Below, in pieces: positions 45,201 to 53,082 of a stretch of 64,000 bases of DNA. The notes beneath the pieces are model-generated. The model was not told the origin of the DNA. It did no database searches and worked only from the letters and a program-made list of their open reading frames with translations. The translations under genes were made by a program, and so were the position numbers. How positions within the stretch are numbered: the stretch's first letter is position 1; every line of letters begins with the position of its first letter. This stretch comes from Dipteris shenzhenensis (lineage: Eukaryota > Polypodiophyta > Polypodiopsida > Gleicheniales): the NCBI GenBank assembly GCA_047967505.1, contig CM106539.1; one strand, written 5' to 3'.

Positions 45201-47092
45201 CTGCGGGGTAGGGGAGGAATCCTTACAAGATTTTACAGCCTCATCAATTACTCTCTGCTTACTAGGCCCTTCCAGAATGTGAAGTCGAGCTTTTACTTCT
45301 ACTAGTTCCAATCGTAGCTCTCTCACTGCTTGCTGTAGATAAAACATCTGATCTTGTTGCCCAAGGATGGGTCGTTCTGAGCCTTCTTATTGATAATTGC
45401 GCGCATACGGAGAGGGTGTCATGGTTGCAACTGTAGAGTATCGAGTCCTGATGGAGGTTGAAGGAGTTGAGGGGGACTTGGAGGAGAGGGTAGGCCAGTC
45501 CATAATTGGTTGTCTATAGAACCCCCTAGCTGAACCTAACCCACGGGTTGGGTTGGGGGTTCAGCCCAACTCGAGGTTAGGGTTAGGGTTAGTTGTTGTT
45601 TGAAAAAAAATAAGGGGGGGGGGGGTTTGTTGTTGACGACGGGACTGGGGGGGCTGGCAACTGGTGCGGCTGACGGCTGTTGGGGGCTACTGGCTACTGG
45701 CAGTGGCCCTGCTAGCTGGTTAGCTAGGTGCTTAGCTAGGTAGATAGGTTAGATAGGTAGGTAGGCAGGGTAGGTGGCGGATGAGGCGAGGCGACGATGA
45801 CGGGTGACGATGAGACGGGCTGAGCAACGATGGGCTAAGCGGCGACAACGACGAGAGAGATGCAGTGGGACCTTTGCATCTGTTTGAGAAAGATTGATAG
45901 CATTCATGAGGACTTGGGAATGAATGTCCCTTGTTTTTTCATGTTACTCCACTTGGGATTACGTGGCTTTATAGATAACCCGCATGGTTGTTTATTTCTA
46001 TTGCAAGGGCTAGGGATAAAGTTCTCATTCTCCCACCTCTTGTAGAATTTTTTTTGAATGGAATAAATTATGCACTTACTACAATAAATAAATAAATATT
46101 GTAACATGGACGACAATATGGTGTATATTTTCACCCAAAATGGTTTCAAAGACAAGTTTGATGACTTTGAAAAGGCTTTGTATGAGAAATAAGTCTAAAA
46201 TATCAAGGGGTTTCAAAATGGTATCTTTACTTTGCACTAGTTCGTTCTACCCCTGTGTGCTTGCTAATCTTTCAAGGAATATTGTTGATTTCCATTTATG
46301 CTTTGGATTTTCAATCTGACAAATGCTGATGGAACACTGTCGCACTATTTAACTCTAGGAACTTTTCTTGTTTTTATATTGTCCTTCAGCATGAGTGATT
46401 CTGGTATTGGAAAGGTTTATTCGCTTGGATTTCAATGGAATATACTACAATCTTTTTGTTGTGGAGTTATTCGGAAATATAGAATGTACTGTTTGCTATT
46501 ATTTTTATTGGTTAATGAGTTTGTATAAAATTGTGTTAATGTTGACCTCCTTTTGATTTTGGCATGCGAATAAAGGGGACACAGCTGTATGATCCAAAAG
46601 CTGGAGGTTGGAGAGAGCTGGGTATGCTTGACGTTATGCAGGTGAATAATATGAAACATGATTCTATTTTGAGATTTAAAGATTAGGAGAGGCAAAGCTG
46701 ATGCAATGTCTGCTTTCAGATTTTTGGGAGAGCTGGACGTCCACAGTTTGATAAAAGTGGAGAAGGAATTATTATCACTACCCATGATAAGCTTGCATAT
46801 TATTTGAGGCTTCTGACTCATCAATTGCCTATTGAATCTCAGGTGAAGTTTGTTTTTCCACATCATCTTGAGTTGTTTTCTGTTGAACATGGGAGTTTAA
46901 GAGTAAGAATACAATTGCTCATGGCTGGATCTTGACTTGCAGTTTGTAAGTTCTTTAAAGGATAATTTAAACGCTGAGGTCGTACTGGGTACAGTGACAA
47001 ACTTGAAGGAAGCTTCAACTTGGCTTGGATATACTTATTTGTATGTCCGGATGTCTTCAAATCCACTTGCATACGGCATGACATGGGAAGAA
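16562..47092 (+). CDS. ASCC3/DExH14-like Ski2-type RNA helicase, partial (14 exons)
   Basis: Fourteen exons with GT-AG borders join in one frame to 481 codons covering most of the first of two helicase cassettes. In order I see the region before motif I, Walker A (APTGAGKTN), motif Ia (APMKALAAE), [50 protein letters not shown] and the start of the winged helix. Matches such as [16 protein letters not shown] and GTQLYD favour ASCC3 (plant DExH14) over its paralogue Brr2. In animals ASCC3 unwinds nucleic acid in the ASC-1 complex, in alkylation repair and in clearing collided ribosomes; the plant role is less defined. All introns are phase 0. The N-terminal region and second cassette are outside the window. 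No lesion is seen in any exon, so it looks functional. Confidence 0.95.
16895..16954 (+). CDS. Helicase exon b (motif I, Walker A)
   Basis: 20 codons with APTGAGKTN, the ATP-binding loop. Acceptor CCCTTAG, donor GTAAAA. The following intron is 14.5 kb. Confidence 0.95.
17517..17882. repeat. 183-bp tandem duplication
   Basis: Two nearly identical units (17517-17699 and 17700-17882) starting CTAGATGATGCACTC. They lie within what may be the R-U5 part of a - strand LTR remnant. Confidence 0.9.
18021..18286 (-). promoter_or_regulatory. LTR-like promoter with W-box cluster
   Basis: On the - strand a TATA box (CCTATAAAAG, 18021-18030) is preceded within 260 bp by six W-box cores (TTGACC or TTGACT), the WRKY binding site, spread from 18055 to 18286. 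One further TTGACA lies among them. The layout resembles stress-responsive LTR promoters, though no LTR partner was found. Confidence 0.45.
18290..20600. other. Unassigned intron sequence
   Basis: No gene or catalytic motif recognised. The stretch holds a C-rich run (12 C at 20088-20099). Open frames at 18572-19045 and nearby have no familiar motif. Confidence 0.4.
20624..20960 (-). pseudogene. Copia RNase H fragment
   Basis: The - strand encodes the hallmarks of the copia RNase H start ([26 protein letters not shown]-type, EYKADF) with several substitutions. No LTRs or other domains flank it, so it is a scrap. Confidence 0.7.
21243..21275. repeat. (AG)n microsatellite
   Basis: About 16 AG repeats in intron 2. 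Confidence 0.95.
21290..22130. other. Unassigned, relatively GC-rich intron sequence
   Basis: No coding signal recognised. Base composition is higher in GC than the neighbouring intron, suggesting inserted DNA of unknown type. Confidence 0.3.
22785..24401 (-). pseudogene. Gypsy 2 pol (RT end, RNase H, integrase)
   Basis: In - strand order: an RT thumb part ([13 protein letters not shown]), RNase H ([19 protein letters not shown]), integrase HHCC finger ([10 protein letters not shown]...CIICQK) and the integrase core ([31 protein letters not shown]). The parts are in different frames with gaps, and the C-terminus after [11 protein letters not shown] is lost. The RT palm core with the YxDD-type box is not seen intact. 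Confidence 0.88.
24507..26073 (-). pseudogene. Gypsy 2 protease and RT start
   Basis: Two overlapping frames encode a retropepsin-like domain and the RT fingers ([36 protein letters not shown]). The zinc knuckle has its second Cys replaced by Tyr ([14 protein letters not shown]). The protease active site reads FDPSARA instead of D-[ST]-G, so it cannot work. This marks the element as old. Confidence 0.85.
26086..27142 (-). pseudogene. Gypsy 2 gag
   Basis: Split over several frames: an acidic N-terminus from an ATG at 27142, a Gly/Met/Gln-rich segment (26373-26780), and a capsid part ([20 protein letters not shown], 26086-26376). Assigned by position before protease and by the capsid-like core. 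Confidence 0.7.
27236..27254 (-). promoter_or_regulatory. Primer-binding-site-like sequence
   Basis: The - strand reads TGGTTCCGTTGCCGGGAC beside the LTR border at 27255. The CGTTGCCGGG core resembles tRNA-Asp-type binding sites of some plant gypsy elements. The tRNA is a guess. Confidence 0.5.
28038..28391. repeat. Array of CGTAC/GTAC motifs
   Basis: Seventeen GTAC tetramers in about 354 bp, most inside CCGTACAA or CCGTACAG contexts. Chance would give one or two. The spacing is irregular, so this is not a simple tandem repeat. Confidence 0.85.
28528..28556. promoter_or_regulatory. G-box-centred inverted repeat
   Basis: A 29-bp near-perfect inverted repeat, arms GCATGGGCT and AGCCCATGC, centred on GCCACGTGGC with one unpaired base. 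CACGTG is the plant G-box core bound by bZIP and bHLH factors. A second hairpin (CTTGGG...CCCAAG) follows at 28557-28573. Confidence 0.5.
31426..31497 (+). CDS. Helicase exon c
   Basis: 24 codons ending in [11 protein letters not shown], the first half of motif Ia. The preceding giant intron ends in TACAG; the next intron is only 83 bp. Confidence 0.95.
31581..31697 (+). CDS. Helicase exon d (motif Ia, TGDMQ)
   Basis: 39 codons beginning ALAAEV and containing [10 protein letters not shown], typical of the ASCC3 first cassette. Confidence 0.95.
31909..32070 (+). CDS. Helicase exon e (motifs Ib and II)
   Basis: 54 codons with TTPEKWD and the Walker B box IIDEVH. It ends in VARTLRQ before GTACCA. 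Confidence 0.95.
32299..32364 (+). CDS. Helicase exon f (motif III)
   Basis: 22 codons with [11 protein letters not shown], coupling ATP hydrolysis to unwinding. Confidence 0.95.
32692..32844 (+). CDS. Helicase exon g
   Basis: 51 codons with [14 protein letters not shown] and QQYIG, the linker into the second RecA lobe. Donor GTGAGT; the next intron is 1.66 kb. Confidence 0.95.
32845..34508. other. Intron 7, no gene seen
   Basis: 1.66 kb between exons g and h. Open frames at 33310-33549 and 33506-33691 show no recognisable motif. Confidence 0.6.
34509..34592 (+). CDS. Helicase exon h (motif IV)
   Basis: 28 codons with [13 protein letters not shown]. Confidence 0.95.
35015..35089 (+). CDS. 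Helicase exon i
   Basis: 25 codons, a variable part of the second RecA lobe ([10 protein letters not shown]). Assigned from splice sites, phase and position. Confidence 0.88.
35256..35387 (+). CDS. Helicase exon j
   Basis: 44 codons with [13 protein letters not shown] and [10 protein letters not shown]. Confidence 0.95.
35492..35557 (+). CDS. Helicase exon k (motif V)
   Basis: 22 codons with [16 protein letters not shown]. The following intron is 11.0 kb. Confidence 0.95.
36500..37500 (+). pseudogene. hAT-type transposase remnant (DUF659 region)
   Basis: Spread over frames with stops, the + strand encodes [43 protein letters not shown] and FLKSVDASG, then [13 protein letters not shown] and a WFAHMF segment. 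This order matches the DUF659 and following region of plant hAT transposases. A 74-bp internal tandem duplication and many stops show it is dead. No terminal inverted repeats were found. Confidence 0.75.
36978..37125 (+). repeat. 74-bp tandem duplication
   Basis: Two units (36978-37051 and 37052-37125) beginning CTTTTTGAAGTCA, inside the hAT remnant, differing by a few bases. Confidence 0.9.
37607..39480 (-). pseudogene. LINE remnant: ORF1 tail and endonuclease start
   Basis: Reading right to left on the - strand, a segment with [17 protein letters not shown] (39060-38990) looks like the end of an ORF1 zinc knuckle. An ATG at 38371 then opens [13 protein letters not shown] and DIIFIYK, the typical N-terminus of a plant L1 apurinic-type endonuclease, and later parts (37821-38126) fit its C-terminus. 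Frames are broken throughout, and no reverse transcriptase remains. Confidence 0.5.
39660..40180. other. Unassigned intron sequence
   Basis: Contains GA-rich blocks with repeated GAGCTGGAAATC-type phrases. Nothing coding recognised. Confidence 0.3.
40180..41216 (-). repeat. Tandem duplication of about 510 bp, probably a duplicated copia LTR segment
   Basis: Two diverged units (about 40180-40690 and 40691-41200), each with GCATGCAGATCC, CTAGTTTTCAAGTCT, GGTTCAGCCCATG and a TGTCCTAATCTAGC...AAGGCTCATACC tail. The tail resembles the LTR of the copia at 49412-58938. A - strand polypurine tract (GGAGGGGAGTT, about 41218-41228) follows. This is therefore probably the 3' LTR region of the neighbouring copia. 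Confidence 0.6.
41371..44258 (-). pseudogene. Decayed Ty1/copia pol
   Basis: In - strand order: integrase C-terminal half with [15 protein letters not shown] (44040-44258), the [15 protein letters not shown] link (43654-43866), the RT start ([20 protein letters not shown], 42500-42588; HQLDIKTAF) and the RNase H part ([19 protein letters not shown]-type, 41492-41704). Stops and frameshifts are frequent, and a MITE at 42844-43159 interrupts the link before RT. Antisense to the helicase gene. Confidence 0.88.
42844..43159. mobile_element. hAT-type MITE
   Basis: A 316-bp non-coding insertion with imperfect terminal inverted repeats: CATAGCTTCTAGGGATC at the left, and CATAGTTACCAGAGAAC as the reverse complement of the right end. 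It is flanked by an 8-bp duplication with one mismatch (AATGATAG at 42836-42843, AATGACAG at 43160-43167). Eight base pairs is the hAT signature. Inside is a hairpin with arms GCCGTTCC (43089-43096) and GGAACGGC (43115-43122). It splits copia coding sequence, so it arrived later. Confidence 0.75.
44322..44347. repeat. Perfect hairpin, 11-bp arms
   Basis: GTCAAGCTTCT and AGAAGCTTGAC separated by TGTT. It lies right of the copia integrase remnant. Role unknown. Confidence 0.7.
44655..45400 (-). pseudogene. L1-type ORF1p-like fragment (coiled coil, RRM, CTD)
   Basis: The - strand encodes, over more than one frame, a heptad-like helix ([19 protein letters not shown], 45270-45347), an RRM-like start ([12 protein letters not shown], about 45025-45060) and a C-terminal domain with [18 protein letters not shown] (about 44750-44830). 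That order matches L1 ORF1p of the Transposase_22 type, an RNA-binding chaperone of LINEs. The following ORF2 is absent. Usual plant L1 ORF1p differ, with RRM plus zinc knuckle. Confidence 0.5.
45575..45870. repeat. Low-complexity block with TTAGGG and TAGG repeats
   Basis: GGTTAGGGTTAGGGTTAG (45575-45592), 12 G (45614-45625), then GCTAGGTAGATAGG-type and GAC/GAT repeats to about 45860. Simple-sequence expansion; no function inferred. Confidence 0.7.
45900..46575. other. Last part of intron 11, no gene seen
   Basis: AT-rich ordinary intron up to the exon l acceptor. Confidence 0.6.
46576..46641 (+). CDS. Helicase exon l
   Basis: 22 codons, [12 protein letters not shown] to MLDVMQ, continuing motif V across the 11-kb intron. 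The acceptor (AATAAAG) lacks a good pyrimidine tract, but frame and similarity fix the border. Confidence 0.92.
46720..46842 (+). CDS. Helicase exon m (motif VI)
   Basis: 41 codons with [11 protein letters not shown], containing the arginine finger, and the [14 protein letters not shown] stretch. Confidence 0.95.
46943..47092 (+). CDS. Helicase exon n (winged-helix start)
   Basis: 50 codons with [17 protein letters not shown] and GYTYLYVRM. The donor GTGAGT follows; no further exon is found in the remaining 16.9 kb. Confidence 0.94.
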
Positions 47093-47890
47093 GTGAGTAA
47101 GACTAATATATGGTTCTTCCTACCTCTGATCTTAATACTTTTCTCTCAGTCAAGTTTTATGTGTAGTTCTGTCTAGAATCAGTTTGGCTGAACCACAGTT
47201 GTTCAAATGGCTTGCTAGTCATAGAGGCATAGTGTACTTTTTTCTTTTGCAATCTCTGTGGTTTCTCCTTTTTGGTTAAGCTGGTCCGATCAGCATATTT
47301 TCTTTTTACTGGAGTTCTGAAGATTATTACAAATCTAAATGAGGTTGAGGTACGTAACCATCATTCTATGCTGTACTTCAAAAGAGAAAAGGACTAAAAC
47401 TGAATTCGGAATTCTATCACAGTAAGAAGGTTATAAAGGCATGCTCCCAGAATTTGCTTTATCTCTGTATGAGATATTTTTGAAGCCCAGTCCTGGATCG
47501 CATCAGTCCTCTAGATCTGCTTAATTATAGCATCGAGTCCATTGCTTAAAAGAAGTTGGAATTGTCTGCTTCCTATAATTTCCAAGAAGAATCTGTTCAC
47601 ATATGAAACACCATCACCCTGATGTGTTCCTAGCTCATGGTCAAAGTGAAATTCTTGGTATGTGATGTGTGTATCAGAGGACATGTTTCGTGTATGCTAT
47701 GAGATGGCTAAGCTAAAAAACAAGTTGGCTCCGGGATGGAAAAATCTGTGATGTGTGAGGCAAAGGCAGGGGTCCCAAGAGGAAGTGAGCTATGCACGTG
47801 AAGGGTGGATCTTGGGTAAAATGCATAGGAATGCTGTTCCAAAGGATGGGTCAGTAAAAGCTGTCTAGAAATTACTACTCATTGACAGTG
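47093..47890. other. Start of the intron after exon n
   Basis: Nothing recognised apart from the donor site. The next expected helicase exon, the rest of the winged-helix and Sec63 part, is not in the remaining window. Confidence 0.6.
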
Positions 47891-49411
47891 ATATGTGTGT
47901 TGCTGTGCAGACTATATTTTGCAGTCTTTATTGATGATTTTTCCAGATTTGCTTGCGTTGGCTCATTGAAAGCTAATTCTAAAATATCTAAGTGTTTTTA
48001 GCATTTTGTTGCAATGGCTGAAAATGAATCAGATTGCAAGGTGCAGATCCTCCCTACAGATAGGCCCCGCGGGGGGGGGGGATATTTCTCAAATACTTTA
48101 AAAACATACTTGGTGGAAAATGGGGATAAAGCATCAATGTTATATGCCATGCACACCAGAGATGAATGGTGTTGCTGAAAAGAAGAACAGGTTCTTGATG
48201 GAGATGGCGAGATGCATGGCAAAGGGCAAACATCTACCTCAAAATTTTGGCTTCAGGTCATCATCTGTGTAGCTCACATTGTAAACACGTGCCCTACGAA
48301 GGCTTTGAAGACCATGACTCCAGTTGAGGCTTGATTTGATAGAAAGCGTAACGTTGACTATCTCAGCACTTCTGCTAGCCTTGCATTATGTTCATGTGCC
48401 TTTAGGAAAATTAGATGAAAGGCTGTCAAATGCATATTTGAGGGCTACAATAGTGGCAGTAAGGGATACCACCATTCGATCTATGCAAGCAAAGGATTTG
48501 ACAACAGAGATGATGTTCTTGCAGAGAGTTCACCTCAGCCACTGGCTGAATTCAGTACAAAGATAACAAGTAACTCATAGGATATGTTTTTTGAGGCCTA
48601 CTTCCATTGGCCGCAGAGGTCCATGAAGACCAGCCAATTGTAATGCCTACTGGATAGAATGTTGAGGCAGAAAATCAGCCTCAAATTCAGCTCATTGCAG
48701 ACCATGAATTGGAGGAAGCAGAGGGCGGCAACAATGGAAAAAGCTCGAACAGTTCCATGTTGGTTGATCCATGCTTTGCAGGAGAGTAAGCTCTCAGCTC
48801 AGTAAGGGCTTCTGTATGAAATGTAAGAGAGCATGTAGATGTCGCCTATATGAGCACTCTCTATGATGCAGATGAGCCAGCTTCCTTTGAAGAAGCTCAA
48901 GAATATGAGGAATCCACGCGGAGATGAGAGGGAAACACATTGGAGACCGGAGCATGAGGTCCTAGAAAGACATTACCCAAGAAGCCCTGAGGTGGCAAAT
49001 CCAAAGTCAAAAGCTTGGCTAGAATTGTTTTTGCGAATCAGCCCATTGGATTTTATTGTGTCTGGTCAAGAAACCAAGGTGTGTAAGCTTAGAAGACACT
49101 TTATGGTCTCCAATAAGCTCCTAGAGCTTGATATGAGAAGATACATGACTACTTGCCACTTGGTCAGCCAGAACTTCAAAATAGTCCAATTGAGAGCACC
49201 CTTTATGTTAAAGAGAATCACAGTGTTCTACTTGTGCCCATTCTGTATGCGCATGACATGTTGCTGACTGGGAATAATCAAGATGCCTTCTTAGCTTTCA
49301 TGGTTGATTTACAACAAACATTTGAGATATCAATCTAGGTCTTTTTGCGCTATAACTTGGGCATACAGCAGGTAAAGGCATAGTGTTGCTTCAATCCAGA
49401 TTCCAAGTACA
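47890..49411 (+). pseudogene. Heavily decayed Ty1/copia integrase-RT
   Basis: The + strand carries copia landmarks in pieces: FIDDFSRFAWV (about 47920-47952), a KAVKCIFEGYNSGSKGY-like link (48418-48470), and a remnant of the RT catalytic region reading ILYAHDMLLTGNN (about 49230-49275), where the usual YVDD is lost. Stops and frameshifts occur throughout. A run of 11 G is at 48071-48081. The next copia begins directly at 49412, so it may have inserted into this one. Confidence 0.7.
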
Positions 49412-49655
49412 TGTTAGCTATGGCAATCAATGAAAGCTCAGAAATGAGTGATAGACAGCCAAAAACGAGCTGCTATGATCAAAATGTTGCAAGTACAAGT
49501 GTGGAGGCTCAAGGGAGAGCCAACATAACAAAACCCTAGGGCTAACTGTCCTAATTGGATGAAGTGTCCTAACTGACCTAGATGATACATAAACTAACTG
49601 TACCAATAGTCATAACTGACTATAACTAGGCCTACACGGCTCCAGCATACCTAAA
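49412..49655 (-). repeat. 3' LTR of the split copia
   Basis: Pairs with 58701-58938. The right limit near 49655 is uncertain because the two copies diverge after CCTACAMGGCTC. Confidence 0.75.
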
Positions 49656-49689
49656 TATCTAGTGTCATGGTTGCACAGAGTACAACAGA

Positions 49690-50318
49690 TCAAGTTACAA
49701 AAGGTACTAAGCTTAAAGCTTGCTGAAAAGCCTCAAACTTAGGTCGAGGTAGAGCCTTTGTAAAAAGATCTGCCAAGTTGTCTTCAGTTGGAACATAAGA
49801 CAACTCAATATCACCTGCTGCTGATAATCTCTCTCTGACATAGTGATAGTGAACCTCAATGTGCTTTGTGCGAGCATGGAAAACTGGATTCCGTGCAATA
49901 GTCAAAGCACTCTGACTATCAGTGAAGATGACGGTAGGAGCAGTCTGACATGCACAAAGATCTGGAAGTAGCTTCCGAAGCCAAACACACTCCACGGTAG
50001 TTGTAAAAGCTGCTCTGTACTCAGCTTCACAGCTAGAAGTAGCAACTGTACTCTACTTCTTGCTGAACCAAGAAACACATGAAGTACCAACCATAAAACA
50101 ATTGCCACTATGTGACACACGAGTGTCGGAACAACCAGCCCAATCACTATTAGTGAATCCATGCATGACAAGTGAAGTATCAGCCCCATAAAGAAGGCCT
50201 AAATGCTGAGTGCCTTTGAGATATCTGAAAACACGCTTCACGGCATGCCAATGGTGCGTAGATGGGTTGTGCATATATCTGCTCAACTGTGAGACAGCAT
50301 ATTGTAGATCAGGTCTCG
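49690..50318 (-). pseudogene. Split copia: RNase H
   Basis: Two frames together give the copia RNase H: SRYMHNPSTHHWHAVKRVF, LKGTQHLGLLYG, ECVWLRKLL, VIFTDSQSALTIARNPVFHA and the end [17 protein letters not shown]. The codons run right up to the broken gypsy LTR at 50319. Confidence 0.92.
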
Positions 50319-50357
50319 TCTAGAAATAGAGAAAGGAATACGTCACAGATCATGACA

Positions 50358-50370
50358 TCCCCTCCCACTC
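50358..50370 (-). promoter_or_regulatory. Polypurine tract
   Basis: The - strand reads GAGTGGGAGGGGA directly before the 3' LTR remnant, a typical plant PPT. Confidence 0.85.
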
Positions 50371-50524
50371 AAAATAAGACCCTGGTGGAGATAATGAATA
50401 AATGTAGAGAATATCACTGTAAATTCTGAAAATACTGCTGTAAAATGTCAGGGTACTGCTGTAAGTCTTTATCAGATTGCCAAGTAGCGTCGGAGTCGTC
50501 CAGATCTCGCCAAAGAACAAGGAA

Positions 50525-51898
50525 TTATGTGATAACTCGATGTCGAGTCTCTCGCTGTCGATGGTCCAGAATACGTTCAGGAATAAGGAGAACATAATTG
50601 TCTTCGATTTCTGGAACATAATCACCTGCAGGAGGAACTGCTTCATCGCCTGGAATATACGTCTTTAGCCAAGAAATATGAAATGTCGGATGGATTTTAC
50701 CCCATGATGGTGGTAATTCCAATTTGTGCCTGAGGATGTCGTTCATGAGTGTCATGAATGTGGCCGGGGCATTGTTTAACCCAAAAGGCATGACCAAACA
50801 TTCATAGTGTCCATACTTTGTTCGAAAAGCTATCTTGTACTCATTGCCTTCTCGTATGCGAATTTGATGATAACTTGAACGAAGATCGATCTTTGAGAAT
50901 TGTGTTGCGTGTAGAAGTTGATCGAAGAGGTCATCGATGCGAGGCAATGGATACTTGTTTTTGATAGTGAGCTTGTTAAGGGCTCGGTAGTCGATGCAGA
51001 GGCGCATTGACTTATTCTTTTTTTCTACAAGTAGTACAGGAGATCCGAAAGGGCTGCGATTGGGCCGAATGTGACCTTTGTCGAGTAGTTCGGTGACCTG
51101 TCTTTGGATTTCTTCATTTTGAGTATAAGAAACCCGATAAGGAGGTTTCGACGGTGGATGACTGCCGAGAATAAGTTCGATTGGGTGATCCACTGGTCGT
51201 CGAGGTGGTAACTGCTTTGGCAATTCCTGTGGAAAAATATCCAGGTAGGGCTGGAAAAAAGGTTGGTTGAGGTATTCAGGAGGATCCTTTGTTGGTGTCT
51301 CCTCTACTGCCATAACCAACAGAAGTGAAGTCCTTACTTGACGTTTACGAACCCACTTCTTTACTTGTAGGGCAGAGGCAACTGGGGTTGAAGGAGTGTC
51401 CCTAGAACCAGTTAGCTCAATAAGTTTTCCCTGGTGGAAAAACTGGATAGTATGGCTGCGAAAACTGATTGATGGATCATAGTCGTAGAGCCACTGTTGT
51501 CCAAGTATGACATCGTACCGAGAAAGAGGCATGATGTCGAAGTTCAACTTGTCCGTATAATGTTGGATGCGAAAAGACAAGTTTTTGATCCTGGTGTTGC
51601 ACAAGAAAGTAGTTCCGTTTGCGAGTTCAATCTGATAGTCCATGAGACTAGGACTGGTGGTCAACCGAAGTTTGTCGACCATAGAACTAGCTAGGAAGTT
51701 ATGAGAGCATCCACTGTCGATGAGAATAGTGACTGTTGTTCCACGAATCGATCCTTGAACACAAAGTACTTGAGTGGCCAGGGAAGGTTCGGGGTTGCTG
51801 GCAAGGCTCAGGTGGATGGTATTTGCCATTCGAACAGCTTTGCCTTTCTTGTCTTGTCCTGGGGTAGCATCTTCTGTTTGGGAAGTGCTAGGTTCCAT
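50525..51898 (-). pseudogene. Gypsy 3 protease and RT fused to the integrase C-terminus
   Basis: One uninterrupted frame of 457 codons. It holds a retropepsin ([11 protein letters not shown]), the RT fingers and motif A ([32 protein letters not shown]) and motif B region ([12 protein letters not shown]). After MNDILR it jumps, near 50733, straight to an integrase tail ([19 protein letters not shown]) ending in a chromodomain-like [10 protein letters not shown]. The YxDD box, RNase H and the integrase finger and core are absent. The in-frame junction keeps the ORF open, but the product cannot reverse-transcribe or integrate. Confidence 0.92.
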
Positions 51899-52235
51899 AT
51901 TGGAATTTTGCTTTGGTCGCTTGGGACAATCGAACCATCTATGGTCACCTGTACAGATGGTATAAAGTCCTTTTGTGCTGGAGTTGTTCTTCTTGTCAGT
52001 GGCCGCACCTTTATGTTGGGAATGTCAGTGATGACTTTGTGAAGAAGAAGAGGCGCGATCCTTGAAGGAGTGCTTCTGTTGGAATCCAGCATACGATTTC
52101 TAAGACTTCTGGGGATCTTGAGATTGTCGCTGACCTTGATTACCGGAGTTTTTTCGAAACCTGGTGTTATCTTGAGGGCGAGCACCTTTGGCCATAGTAG
52201 AGTTCTGTGTGCGATTAGCACTCTGCTTCCCTGTG
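51899..52235 (-). pseudogene. Gypsy 3 gag C-terminal linker
   Basis: Basic, Gln/Asn/Ser-rich codons in broken frames between capsid and protease, with a degenerate knuckle (HRWFDCP near 51925-51945). Confidence 0.6.
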
Positions 52236-53060
52236 TTAATCTGTAATGCGCTCTGCGTAAGCAATAGCGCCAGCCGTGGTGGTGATGTTAGCTTTAAGGA
52301 CATCAATGCGTAACGAGGGATTTAAGCCTGAGATGAAAGCATGAAGGCGATCATCCTCAGTTAAACCATCAATCTCCAGTACCAATGTGGTGAACTGAGA
52401 GATGTAGGAAGACAGGGAGTCCGTTTGTTCCAATTGTCGGAGTTTTGATTGTGCTTGGAAGTCCGCATTGGCAGGTATGAACTGCTTACGGAGCACGTGT
52501 TCAAAACGTTCCCATGTTAACACACTTTTTCCGTCCTTTAAGCGTCTTTGCCACCATAGAAAAGCTGTATCCTTGAGGAGGGAGGCTGCCAAGGCGATCT
52601 TTTTGCCTTCAGTGAGGTCAACAGTATCAAAATACATGCGCATTTTTGTGAGCCATTGGTCAACTGGTCGGCGATTGCGTTGACCAGTGTAGGCTTCCGG
52701 AAGTTTGATGTCAAGTCTTTTAGTTTTGGAAGCTTGAAGTAAACGGTAGAGGGCACGTAGTTCAGTGTTTTCTACCTCAGGTGGGAATGAATCCGCATAG
52801 TCGTCTGGTTGCGTCACGTCATCCTCTGTATGGGTGGTATTGCGAGAATCTTGAAGTTGTTGGACTTTCTGGACCAAGTCGGAGATGCTGTCTTGAAGCT
52901 GGGAAATTTGAAGTTGCAGTAGTGTTTCGCCTTGTATGTTGACTTCAGGGGTCTTTTTTGGACTTGAGTCTTTGATCTCTGGAGAGGTTGCACGCGAGTG
53001 TTGTGACATATCTAAGGTCCCCGTGAGAAAAGCACGAACCTGCGCTCTAGTTTGTACCAT
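52236..53060 (-). CDS. Gypsy 3 gag (capsid)
   Basis: 274 intact codons from an ATG at 53060. An N-terminal coiled coil (LLQLQISQLQDSISDLVQKV) is followed by a retrotransposon gag core (PEAYTGQRNRRPVDQWL, AFLWWQRRL, WERFEHVLRKQF, YISQFTTLV). This is the best preserved gene of the element and could still supply or form particles. It starts 23 bp after the stop of an upstream ORF. Confidence 0.88.
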   Translation of the reverse strand: MVQTRAQVRAFLTGTLDMSQHSRATSPEIKDSSPKKTPEVNIQGETLLQLQISQLQDSISDLVQKVQQLQDSRNTTHTEDDVTQPDDYADSFPPEVENTELRALYRLLQASKTKRLDIKLPEAYTGQRNRRPVDQWLTKMRMYFDTVDLTEGKKIALAASLLKDTAFLWWQRRLKDGKSVLTWERFEHVLRKQFIPANADFQAQSKLRQLEQTDSLSSYISQFTTLVLEIDGLTEDDRLHAFISGLNPSLRIDVLKANITTTAGAIAYAERITD

Positions 53061-53082
53061 TCCTGGAAGAAGATTCGGGGTG

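Noticed and set aside
45575-45592. Interstitial telomere repeat
   Set aside because: Three TTAGGG units are not the plant TTTAGGG repeat and sit in a low-complexity block; chance is enough.
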